Below, piece after piece: positions 1 to 6,586 of a stretch of DNA of 11,672 nucleotides; within the stretch, counting starts at the first letter, position 1; every line of letters begins with the position of its first letter. The stretch covers positions 1-11,672 of the forward strand of contig JAZQHR010000065.1 in assembly GCA_045540695.1 (NCBI GenBank), read 5' to 3'. A program made the translations under genes and the position numbers. Source of the stretch: JAZQHR01 sp045540695. GTDB taxonomy: Bacteria > Bacillota > Clostridia > UMGS1810. The notes below the pieces were generated by a model. That model was not told the origin of the DNA and searched no databases. It saw only the letters and a program-made list of their open reading frames with translations.

Positions 1-91
1 CACCTGTACCCATACCGAACACAGCAGTTAAGCTCTGTAGTGCCGATAATACTTGGTGGGAGACCGCCCGGGAAGGTAGGAAGTCGCTAAG
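1..91 (+). rRNA. rrf: 5S ribosomal RNA, 3' part (5' end outside window)
   Basis: The sequence carries the conserved 5S core: CCGAAC at 15-20 followed by AGTTAAGC at 26-33, then GCCGAT near 42-47, and the closing segment GGTAGGAAGTCGCTAAG at 75-91. It is followed directly by a strong terminator, as expected at the end of an rRNA operon. The 5' third of the molecule lies left of the window, so the terminal helix cannot be checked and the exact 3' end (about 90-93) is approximate. Confidence 0.93.
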
Positions 92-141
92 ACAAAGTAA
101 AGCCTTGAGATAATTCTCAAGGCTTTTTATATTGTGAAAAA
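91..141 (+). repeat. 5S 3'-flank direct repeat, copy 1
   Basis: These 51 bases are identical to 1495-1545. They begin exactly at the end of the 5S gene and include the whole terminator. After about 14 diverged bases the identity resumes with the 25-base palindrome at 156-180, matching 1561-1585. Weaker similarity continues (242-284 against 1607-1649). Confidence 0.9.
99..128 (+). terminator. Rho-independent terminator of the rRNA operon
   Basis: AAAGCCTTGAGA (99-110) pairs perfectly with TCTCAAGGCTTT (115-126) around a TAAT loop, and a T-tract follows. It lies 8 bases after the 5S end. An identical copy occurs at 1503-1532. Confidence 0.93.
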
Positions 142-150
142 GAGTTTTTA

Positions 151-385
151 AAAACGGAACGGATAAATCCGTTCCCTACAGTAAGCAAATTGGGTTAGAT
201 AATACGGAACGACACACAGGTCGTTCCTTACAAAATGAACGATGCTTAGGTATTCCTTGCAAAATGCTTATATAACGGAACGACATATAGGTCGTTTCCA
301 ATAAAATGAACGATATTCAGATAGTTCCATACGAAGAAAGAAAAGTATTTTCAAAACGGACCGTCGTGGACGCCTATCCCTACAA
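151..385 (+). repeat. Array of degenerate GGAACG...CGTTCC palindromes
   Basis: This fills most of the gene-free stretch between the 5S terminator and the next promoter. About six units can be seen: 156-180 (GGAACGGATAAATCCGTTCC plus CTACA), 206-232 (GGAACGAC and GTCGTTCC arms, perfect 8 bp stem), 236-260 (degraded), 277-300 (GGAACGAC and GTCGTTTCC arms, one bulge), 307-330 (degraded) and 357-384 (GGACCGTCG start, CCCTACA end). Units tend to end in CCTTACA or CCCTACA and are joined by AAAATG-like links. They look like small hairpin-forming interspersed repeats. No coding sequence was found here. Confidence 0.75.
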
Positions 386-417
386 TTGCATCAAAATTTT
401 TTTACTACAATATCAAC

Positions 418-446
418 TTGATATTATTTATTATTTGTGATATGAT
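418..446 (+). promoter_or_regulatory. Sigma-A type promoter for the exported repeat protein
   Basis: TTGATA (418-423), a 17 bp spacer, and TATGAT (441-446) preceded by TGA, i.e. an extended -10. The start codon is about 40 bases downstream of the -10 box. The promoter lies just after the palindrome array, so the gene is transcribed separately from the rRNA operon. Confidence 0.75.
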
Positions 447-485
447 AAAATATATCTTGTATAAATTTGGAAAAGGAGTATCTAA

Positions 486-1481
486 ATGAATATAAAGAAG
501 TTTGTTTTGTTTACAATGGTGGTGGTTATATTATTATCAACATTGAATGTGGCCGCGAGCGATGATGTTGTGATGTATTCGGTGGATGGAAGACAAAGAA
601 TCGTCGGTCAAAATAAGGTTTCAACTGCTCTTTTAGATGGATGGTACGAATATCCGGTATGCATTCTGTATGCTCCTGATGGAAGAGAGGAAATTATAAA
701 TCTAATAGAAAAAGATTATTATCTTGAAAAGGGATTTTTGGAGGATATAACAGACTACCAAATACTGTATTCTGAATGTGGCGAGCAAACGCTTGTACAT
801 AAGAATGATGTTTCACTGCACGTTAGCAATGGTTGGTATGAAGCGCCTGTATGTTACGTATATGACAAATACGGTAATAGCTCTTTGATATACGAAAGCG
901 AGATTGATTATTATAGAAGATTGGGGTGGAGTACAACCAATCCTTACACACAGAAAATAGCTTTTGAGTATATTAGAGATTTTATTAAGTTAAATGGTTT
1001 CGATAAATCAAGAGAAAATAATTTTTATGTAATTAATGACGACAAAACATTTGATAATACATCATATTACATAAATTATAAATATCGTATGGACAACAAT
1101 GGAACTATTGAACTTTTAATGATTTTACAGAATAACAACGATACTTATTCCTTTTACAATACTGGTAAATTTATTGGAGCGTGTGCTATTTTTAAAGTTA
1201 TTATATCATCTGATAATGAACTTGAATATAGCTATAGATCTTATTATCGAGATGTTGGGTTAGTTGGATATGGTAAGCCAGAATATAAAATTATAGACTG
1301 TGTTAGCCCTTATGAATTATATGTGAATTATGAAACAGTTTATCATAATCAAGATGAAATAAAAATACAGGAAGATACCGCTACAGTTGGAATTGATTTT
1401 GTAATAAGATGTTGTCAATCCTATCTACTTGAACATAATGCTAAATACACTTTAGAAGATTTAGGATTTGTTTTTAAATAA
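486..1481 (+). CDS. Exported protein of unknown function with four short N-terminal repeats
   Basis: I do not recognise a named family. The 331-residue protein starts with a signal peptide: KK at 4-5, a hydrophobic core at about 6-22, and a likely cleavage after VAAS near residue 25, so it is probably secreted or surface-exposed. Residues 29-148 hold four related units of about 25 residues (29-54, 60-84, 93-118, 123-148). Their pattern is Y-x-x-x-G-R/E/N, a short strand, then a hydrophobic segment ending G-W/F and often Y; units 1 and 3 end DGWYEYPVC and NGWYEAPVC. The C-terminal half (155-331) is polar, rich in Tyr, Asn and Asp, and has no motif I can place. AAGGAG (473-478) lies 7 bases before the ATG. 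The gene has its own promoter and appears to use the duplicated 5S terminator at 1503. It sits between two copies of the 5S flank, which suggests insertion or a local duplication. Confidence 0.8.
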   Translation: MNIKKFVLFTMVVVILLSTLNVAASDDVVMYSVDGRQRIVGQNKVSTALLDGWYEYPVCILYAPDGREEIINLIEKDYYLEKGFLEDITDYQILYSECGEQTLVHKNDVSLHVSNGWYEAPVCYVYDKYGNSSLIYESEIDYYRRLGWSTTNPYTQKIAFEYIRDFIKLNGFDKSRENNFYVINDDKTFDNTSYYINYKYRMDNNGTIELLMILQNNNDTYSFYNTGKFIGACAIFKVIISSDNELEYSYRSYYRDVGLVGYGKPEYKIIDCVSPYELYVNYETVYHNQDEIKIQEDTATVGIDFVIRCCQSYLLEHNAKYTLEDLGFVFK

Positions 1482-1494
1482 AATTTTTTGATAT

Positions 1495-1545
1495 GACAAA
1501 GTAAAGCCTTGAGATAATTCTCAAGGCTTTTTATATTGTGAAAAA
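1495..1545 (+). repeat. 5S 3'-flank direct repeat, copy 2
   Basis: Identical over 51 bases to 91-141, although no 5S gene precedes this copy. The match starts at the base that marks the 5S 3' end in copy 1. Together the two copies bracket the exported-protein gene. Confidence 0.9.
1503..1532 (+). terminator. Duplicated rRNA-type terminator, now ending the exported-protein gene
   Basis: Same perfect 12 bp stem, TAAT loop and T-tract as 99-128. It starts 22 bases after the stop codon at 1481, and no other terminator is seen for that gene. Confidence 0.9.
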
Positions 1546-1556
1546 AGTTTTATTTA

Positions 1557-1664
1557 AAACGGAACGGATAAATCCGTTCCCTACAAAATGCTTATTTGGC
1601 AAAACTACGCTCAGGTATTTCTATACAAAAATTTATATAACGGAACGGCACGCAAGAAATTTCA
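1557..1664 (+). repeat. Second cluster of GGAACG palindromic repeats
   Basis: The unit at 1561-1585 is identical to 156-180. A degraded unit near 1605-1625 resembles 242-260, and GGAACGGCACGCAAG...TTTC lies at 1642-1663. The cluster occupies the gene-free stretch 1482-1732. The rest of that gap (1665-1732) is plain AT-rich sequence with nothing I can identify. Confidence 0.7.
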
Positions 1665-1732
1665 TTAATACATATTTTAAAAAATAGCAATATAATTCTA
1701 AAAATAGATATACAACTTAGCAATATTATTTG

Positions 1733-1761
1733 TTGACTTGAAATTTTTAAAAGTCTATAAT
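1733..1761 (+). promoter_or_regulatory. Promoter of the PIG-L / EamA operon
   Basis: TTGACT (1733-1738), 17 bp spacer, perfect TATAAT (1756-1761). Its presence rules out the upstream in-frame TTG at 1738 as the start of the deacetylase, because that codon overlaps the -35 box. Confidence 0.85.
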
Positions 1762-1797
1762 AATAAATATAAAAACATTAAAAATGGAGGCTATTTT

Positions 1798-2646
1798 ATG
1801 AAAATATTAATGATTGGTGCTCATCAGGATGACAACGAATTTCGTTGTGGAGGACTTGCATATAAATATGTGCAGATGGGTTATGAAGTTAGATTTTTAA
1901 GTATGTGTAATGGCTGTGGAGGACATCATATATTAGGACCGAAGGAAATTTCTGCACGTCGTGCTAAAGAATCGCAGGCAGTTGCAGAGCTTCTTGGCAT
2001 ACAGTATGATATATGGAGCGATGTTGATGATTGCAATATAGTTGCAGATTTACCTACACGTAAACGTCTTATAAGATATATCCGTGAGTTTAATCCTGAT
2101 TTGGTAATTGCTCATAGACCAAACGATTATCATGCAGACCACAGAGCATCAGGACAGCTTGTTCAGGACGCATCATATCTTCTTACTGTTCCGAATGAAT
2201 GTCCGGAAGTTCCTGCCATGAAAAAAATGCCAGTTATAATTTATAATGAAGATAGTTTTAAATATCCTCCATTTTCAGGTGATATCATAGTACCGGTTGA
2301 TGATGTAGTAGATATTAAACTAAAAATAGCCGACCTTAATGTATCTCAGGTATATGAGTGGCTTGCTTATGAAAAAGGTTACGTAGTACCTGATGACCCT
2401 GAGGAGCGTTTTGAATGGTTAAAGGGAATGGAAATTACAGAAGATACCACTGATGAAGAAGTAATGAAAGCAGAGCGTGGTTATGCTGTTAGATATGCTA
2501 AAACTGCAGCAAGATTTAGAAAAGAGCTTATTGAGCAGTATGGCGAAGAAAGAGGCTTGAAAGTTCGCTTTGCTGAAGCTTTTGAAGTTTGTGAATATGG
2601 AAGACAACCAGATGATGAATTAAAGGCAAAACTATTTAATTTCTGA
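1798..2646 (+). CDS. PIG-L (LmbE-like) family metal-dependent deacetylase
   Basis: The 282-residue protein has the PIG-L signature AHQDDNE at residues 8-14, a variant of the common AHPDDxE, with His9 and Asp12 as expected zinc ligands and Asp11 as likely general base. The second signature, HRPNDYHADHRA (106-117), supplies the third ligand, probably His115. Family members remove acetyl groups from N-acetylglucosamine-type amines on small glycosides (MshB, BshB and PIG-L are examples); the substrate here cannot be read. No signal peptide is seen, so it should be cytosolic. The ATG at 1798 was chosen because GGAGG (1786-1790) sits 7 bases upstream, while the longer frame starts inside the promoter. 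The EamA permease follows 28 bases later with no terminator between, so the two are probably co-transcribed. Confidence 0.9.
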   Translation: MKILMIGAHQDDNEFRCGGLAYKYVQMGYEVRFLSMCNGCGGHHILGPKEISARRAKESQAVAELLGIQYDIWSDVDDCNIVADLPTRKRLIRYIREFNPDLVIAHRPNDYHADHRASGQLVQDASYLLTVPNECPEVPAMKKMPVIIYNEDSFKYPPFSGDIIVPVDDVVDIKLKIADLNVSQVYEWLAYEKGYVVPDDPEERFEWLKGMEITEDTTDEEVMKAERGYAVRYAKTAARFRKELIEQYGEERGLKVRFAEAFEVCEYGRQPDDELKAKLFNF

Positions 2647-2674
2647 CAGTTAAATTAACGAAGGTGTTACACTG

Positions 2675-3547
2675 ATGAAAAAGTCATATATTTACGCATT
2701 TACAGCTATTCTTTGCTGGTCAACAGTTGCAGTAGTAACCAAGCTGCTTTTAGGCTCGTTTAATAACTTTCAAGTGTTATGGATAAGTTCAGTTTTTGCA
2801 GGACTATCACTTCTTTTTGTAAATATTGCGACAGGTAATATAAAAAAGCTTAAAACATATTCAGCTAAAGATATAGTAATATCTATACTTATTGGTATTC
2901 CAAGCACATTGTTTTACTATCTTTTCTACTATGCAGGCACAGATTTAATGCTTGCATCACAAGCGTTTATAATAAACTATTTGTGGCCGATAATGAGTGT
3001 TGTTTTTGCGTGTATTATATTAAAAGAACAGATGACTTTCCGAAAGGTTATAGCCATACTCCTTTCATTTTTGGGAGTTGTAATAGTTACCGTGGGAGAG
3101 CTTACCTCTTTTAATCTAAATATGCTTATCGGAACAGTATGTTGTGTACTGGGAGCAATATCTTACGGAATATTTACCGCGCTTAATCAGAAAATGAAAT
3201 ACGATAATCGTATTACAATGACGCTTTCGTATTTTGTAACATTTATAGTTACTACAGTTATAAACGCTGTAAATGGCAATTTATTTATGCCAAATCCTGT
3301 TGAACTTCTTGGATTTGCATGGAACGGAATATTTACAATGGCTATTGCAAATACGCTTTGGGTGTTTGCACTTACATCTGCCAAAAATACAGCTAAAGTT
3401 TCAAATCTTGCATACATAACACCATTTTTGTCGCTTGTGTGGACATCGGTTATACTAAAGGAAAAATTAAATATGTTATTTGTAGCAGGACTTGTAACAA
3501 TTGTAATTGGAATACTTATTCAATTAAAAGATAAGAATAAAACATAA
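2675..3547 (+). CDS. EamA-family (drug/metabolite) transporter
   Basis: The 290-residue protein is almost entirely hydrophobic, with about ten membrane segments arranged as two EamA repeats (roughly 5-138 and 148-284). Each repeat ends in the family's typical pattern: LWPIMSVVFACIILKEQ near 103-119 and ITPFLSLVWTSVILKEK near 249-265. The N-terminal CWSTVAVVTK is also characteristic. Members export amino acids, metabolites or drugs, and a few take up substrates; the substrate here is unknown. GAAGGTG (2660-2666) precedes the ATG by 8 bases. It is second in an operon with the PIG-L deacetylase, so it may move that enzyme's product or substrate, which is inference. A terminator follows at 3553. 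Confidence 0.9.
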   Translation: MKKSYIYAFTAILCWSTVAVVTKLLLGSFNNFQVLWISSVFAGLSLLFVNIATGNIKKLKTYSAKDIVISILIGIPSTLFYYLFYYAGTDLMLASQAFIINYLWPIMSVVFACIILKEQMTFRKVIAILLSFLGVVIVTVGELTSFNLNMLIGTVCCVLGAISYGIFTALNQKMKYDNRITMTLSYFVTFIVTTVINAVNGNLFMPNPVELLGFAWNGIFTMAIANTLWVFALTSAKNTAKVSNLAYITPFLSLVWTSVILKEKLNMLFVAGLVTIVIGILIQLKDKNKT

Positions 3548-3552
3548 AAACA

Positions 3553-3586
3553 AAAAAGCATTTTGCATAAAGCAGAATGCTTTTTC
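3553..3586 (+). terminator. Terminator after the EamA transporter
   Basis: GCATTTTGC (3558-3566) pairs with GCAGAATGC (3572-3580), with one G-T wobble and a 5-base loop. Flanking A and T runs extend the stem, and a T-tract runs 3581-3585. It starts 6 bases after the stop codon. Confidence 0.88.
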
Positions 3587-3606
3587 TGTTTACTTTTTAA
3601 CAATCG

Positions 3607-3635
3607 TTGACTTTAAAAAATATCTGTGATACACT
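3607..3635 (+). promoter_or_regulatory. Promoter of the DUF4832-like gene
   Basis: TTGACT (3607-3612), 17 bp spacer, TACACT (3630-3635) with TGA just before it (extended -10). The start codon lies 30 bases downstream. The core GTGATACA is shared with the promoter at 8909. Confidence 0.75.
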
Positions 3636-3664
3636 AATGAAAATATACTTTTGAGGTGGATTTG

Positions 3665-4990
3665 ATGACAAAAATAAATCAATTTACATATAAACGCGAA
3701 GAAGGTCAGAATCCCAATACAGGTTTTATGAGTTTTCAGCATTTCAGGGGTGAAAGACTGTATTCTGACTGCATTGTCCGTCCTGAAAATAATATGACCG
3801 AAACAGAGCATTATGAGTGTTATCCTATACCTGATTACGTGGCAGAGAATGGAAGGGAGGAAGGCTATTATCCTGATACATCGATTGTGTACATAAGAGT
3901 ATTATGGAAAGAATGGGAGCCGGAGCGAGGAAAGTATAACTACGACTTTATACAAAGCATTATAGATAAAGCAAAAGCACACAATCAGACGCTCACATTT
4001 CGTCTTATTGCACATAGTACACGTGCGTGTGATGATGTTCCTGATTGGCTTAAGAAACTTATAGATTGTCCCGAAAGACCTGATGGAATGAGAGTAAAGG
4101 ATTCGCCAACTGACCCTCTTTTTATAGAGCTATTTGGTGAGGCTATAAAAAAGCTTGGCGAGGTATTTGATAAAGAACCTACATTTGAAACAATGGATAT
4201 TTCTCTTCCGGGTGCGTGGGGTGAAGGTCATAAGCTTGAATTGTACCCCGAAGAGGATTTGGAAAAGCTGTTTGATGTGTATACATCAACCTTTAAAAAC
4301 ACACGACTTATCGGTCAGGTGTTTAAACCTGAGCTAATCCTTCGTGCATCAAAAAAATGTAGTGTTGGTATACGCGGTGACGGGTTTGGTGAGCCAAAGC
4401 ATATATACGAAAGATATCCTGTTGCCTTTGAAATGGTAGGCGATTTATGGAAAAATGCACCTGTATCATTCGAGGCATTTTGGTGGCTTGGCGAATGGAA
4501 AAGACAGGGGTGGGATATAGACGATATTATAAAAATTTCACTCCAGTGGCATGTAAGCTCATTTAATGCAAAATCGCTTCCTATTCCGTATGAATGGAAA
4601 GATAAGATTGACGATTGGGTAGCTAAAATGGGTTATCACTTTGCGATAGATTATTTTAAATTTCCTGAAAGTGCTAATAGAGATGAGGAAATTACACTTG
4701 AACTTGGTATCGATAACGTAGGCGTAGCACCTATGTATGACCAAATTCCTGTTTATGTAAGACTTTTTGGTAATAAAAATTATGAGTTTAAGACAGATAT
4801 CAATGTTAAAAAATGGCTTCCAGGTAAGCATGTTAATGATATATCGATAAAACTTCCAGACGATATCAAAAGCGGAAAATACGATATCGAAATCGGTATT
4901 TACGGACAAAATTATCCGCTTGTCTACTTTGCAACAAATGCCGTAAGAAACGACAGATACTATAAACTTGGACAAATTGAGATAAAATAA
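3665..4990 (+). CDS. Putative glycoside hydrolase, DUF4832-like TIM-barrel protein
   Basis: The 441-residue protein resembles the DUF4832 group of clan GH-A-like proteins, judged by motif memory rather than a search. It opens with QNPNTGFMSFQHF (16-28), then YIRVLWKEWEPERGKYNY (76-93), a pattern typical of barrel strand 2 in GH-A enzymes. DISLPGAWGEGH (178-189) puts Glu187 where an acid/base would sit, and PVSFEAFWWLGEW (266-278) offers Glu270 as a possible nucleophile. The last 100 or so residues look like a beta-sandwich. No signal peptide is present, so it would act inside the cell on imported oligosaccharides or glycosides. The ATG at 3665 follows GAGGTG (3653-3658) by 6 bases; an in-frame GTG at 3656 lies within that site and is less likely. 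The gene has its own promoter and is convergent with the CocE-like gene. Enzyme activity is inferred, not shown. Confidence 0.75.
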   Translation: MTKINQFTYKREEGQNPNTGFMSFQHFRGERLYSDCIVRPENNMTETEHYECYPIPDYVAENGREEGYYPDTSIVYIRVLWKEWEPERGKYNYDFIQSIIDKAKAHNQTLTFRLIAHSTRACDDVPDWLKKLIDCPERPDGMRVKDSPTDPLFIELFGEAIKKLGEVFDKEPTFETMDISLPGAWGEGHKLELYPEEDLEKLFDVYTSTFKNTRLIGQVFKPELILRASKKCSVGIRGDGFGEPKHIYERYPVAFEMVGDLWKNAPVSFEAFWWLGEWKRQGWDIDDIIKISLQWHVSSFNAKSLPIPYEWKDKIDDWVAKMGYHFAIDYFKFPESANRDEEITLELGIDNVGVAPMYDQIPVYVRLFGNKNYEFKTDINVKKWLPGKHVNDISIKLPDDIKSGKYDIEIGIYGQNYPLVYFATNAVRNDRYYKLGQIEIK

Positions 4991-5004
4991 GAAAAGAAAA
5001 AAAT

Positions 5005-5033
5005 AAAATGCAGCCAAATTCGGTTGCATTTTT
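5005..5033. terminator. Bidirectional terminator between convergent genes
   Basis: AAAATGCAGCC (5005-5015) pairs with GGTTGCATTTT (5022-5032), with one G-T wobble and the loop AAATTC. T-tracts follow the stem on both strands: 5029-5033 on +, and the complement of the A-rich run 4991-5008 on -. It can end both the DUF4832-like gene (+) and the CocE-like gene (-). Confidence 0.88.
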
Positions 5034-5040
5034 AATATAT

Positions 5041-6573
5041 TTATTTTTCGCAAACAGGAAGATCTATATATGAATGCTCATCGCACAAGATGGTGTTTGT
5101 TGCAATTTTACTTTCACTCACTTTTGCCCAATGACCTTTAGTGTTTGAGTGAGGAACGTATATATCTGAGTGTGATGATATATCAACTCTAATTGAATTT
5201 CCTTTTTTTACAGTGAATCCAATCGGCGGAGTGGAGATATTAATTTTACATTCGCTGCCAGCGGTATAGTCTTTATTAATATATGAAAGCGAAGTGATGG
5301 TTTCGGTAAGGTTGTACGATACCCCATCTTCTATAAAATATACACGCATAAAAAACGCAGTGTCGTCACAGGTGCTTTTAACCTTCATATTCCATTTGAT
5401 TCTGCCGTAGAAATCTGTGTCTTCTTTAAATGGTGCAGATACAAATGACAATACATTTTCATTGCCGTTTTCCGCTTTGAAAATGCCACGATGCTTAAAA
5501 TAATTTAGAGGCTTGTTAGGGTCATATACATAGCTATGTTCACCTTTTGTATGCATCTTATCCGATAAGGTGCTATCATTGTTAAAATACATTCTTTTGC
5601 ACTGTGCATCACCTTTATCTGTTGCCCAGAAATTGCCACCAACAGAGTAATAGTTAACCTTTCCAAGCTTAAATTCCGTATATGAGGTATTATCACGTAT
5701 ACTGTTGAAATATTTAACAATATAATCGTCAGAAATATTGCCGTTTTCAAATGTATATTCAAATTTATCCTTTGTATGTGTTGAATGCTCCCATGGACCA
5801 ACGATAAACGCTGATTTTTCTTTGGTGTTTTCAGGAAGTCTTTCCCACATTGAAAACATTCCGTCAACGTAAAAATCATACCATCCTTCAGTAAACAGAA
5901 CAGGTATTTTTAAATTGTCTATTACGTTTGTCCTTGAATCGGATTTCCAAAATTCATTGTAAGTGTCATTTGTAAGCATACCTGTATATTCGGGAACATC
6001 CACGCCAACCACTCTTTCCATAATTTTATAATATGGTCTGTAAAGAGCATCCTCATATGGAAGCTGATTTGGATATCTGTTTTGAAGCATTCTAAGCCAC
6101 CAGCTAATGTTGCAGTAATCATAACAGCATCCGTTTCGGTAGTTTCGAAAATACATCCTATCAGTCTGTATGCTTAGCGCAGCCGCCTTTACATCGTGCG
6201 GATTTGTATCAAGATAGCTTAGATGAACTGTGGCAAGATAGCTTTCGCCTGTTATGTATATCTCGCCATTGTAAAATGGGAGTGAGCGTATTATTTCCAG
6301 TGTGTCAAGTCCGTCGCTTTTCTCGTTGTACGGAATACACTCGCCTTCGCTGTCACCGCGTCCTCTTGTATGTTGCAGAATAATGGCATATCCATTTTTG
6401 ATAAACGGATTATTTTTGTACTTTTCGATAGGGTACGGCTCACCGTCGCGTTTTTCCTCGTAAGGCGTGCGGATAAATACAATCGGAAATTTCTTGTCAA
6501 CTTCGGGTAATACTATTCTGGTATATAGCCTTACTCCATCAGACATAGTAAAATATTCTTCGTTAATTATCAT
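5041..6573 (-). CDS. CocE/NonD family alpha/beta hydrolase with X-Pro peptidase-type C-terminal domain
   Basis: The 510-residue protein matches the CocE/NonD family, which includes cocaine esterase, glutaryl-7-ACA acylase-like enzymes and X-Pro dipeptidyl peptidases. RTPYEE (35-40) holds the Tyr used for the oxyanion hole in CocE. GESY at 109-112 gives the nucleophile Ser111, GWYD at 230-233 gives Asp233, and GPWEH at 259-263 gives His263, so the Ser-Asp-His triad is complete. The C-terminal part (about 370-510) has the jelly-roll pattern, including KKGNSIRVDISS. No signal peptide is seen. The ATG at 6573 has AAGGAG (6583-6588) 9 bases upstream; a longer TTG form would start inside the MATE gene. 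It is the second gene of an operon: its ribosome binding site overlaps the MATE stop codon. The substrate (ester, amide or peptide) cannot be told. Confidence 0.88.
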   Translation of the reverse strand: MIINEEYFTMSDGVRLYTRIVLPEVDKKFPIVFIRTPYEEKRDGEPYPIEKYKNNPFIKNGYAIILQHTRGRGDSEGECIPYNEKSDGLDTLEIIRSLPFYNGEIYITGESYLATVHLSYLDTNPHDVKAAALSIQTDRMYFRNYRNGCCYDYCNISWWLRMLQNRYPNQLPYEDALYRPYYKIMERVVGVDVPEYTGMLTNDTYNEFWKSDSRTNVIDNLKIPVLFTEGWYDFYVDGMFSMWERLPENTKEKSAFIVGPWEHSTHTKDKFEYTFENGNISDDYIVKYFNSIRDNTSYTEFKLGKVNYYSVGGNFWATDKGDAQCKRMYFNNDSTLSDKMHTKGEHSYVYDPNKPLNYFKHRGIFKAENGNENVLSFVSAPFKEDTDFYGRIKWNMKVKSTCDDTAFFMRVYFIEDGVSYNLTETITSLSYINKDYTAGSECKINISTPPIGFTVKKGNSIRVDISSHSDIYVPHSNTKGHWAKVSESKIATNTILCDEHSYIDLPVCEK

Positions 6574-6586
6574 TTGTCTAAACTCC

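Noticed and set aside
151..385. CRISPR array
   Set aside because: The repeated units are palindromic, diverged and unevenly spaced, the links between them are themselves related, and no cas gene is near.
142..485. tRNA gene following the rRNA operon
   Set aside because: No cloverleaf, TTCRANNC loop or CCA end was found; the stretch is made of palindromic repeats and a promoter.
1738..1797. Extended N-terminus of the PIG-L protein from a TTG at 1738
   Set aside because: The TTG overlaps the -35 box and the extension covers the -10 box; ATG 1798 has a proper ribosome binding site and begins the family's core directly.
4559..5053. 164-codon reading frame on the minus strand
   Set aside because: It lies antisense to the DUF4832-like gene, runs through the bidirectional terminator, and its product has no recognisable pattern.
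5505..5879. 124-codon reading frame on the minus strand
   Set aside because: It is an alternative frame within the CocE-like gene, whose catalytic motifs are intact in the main frame.
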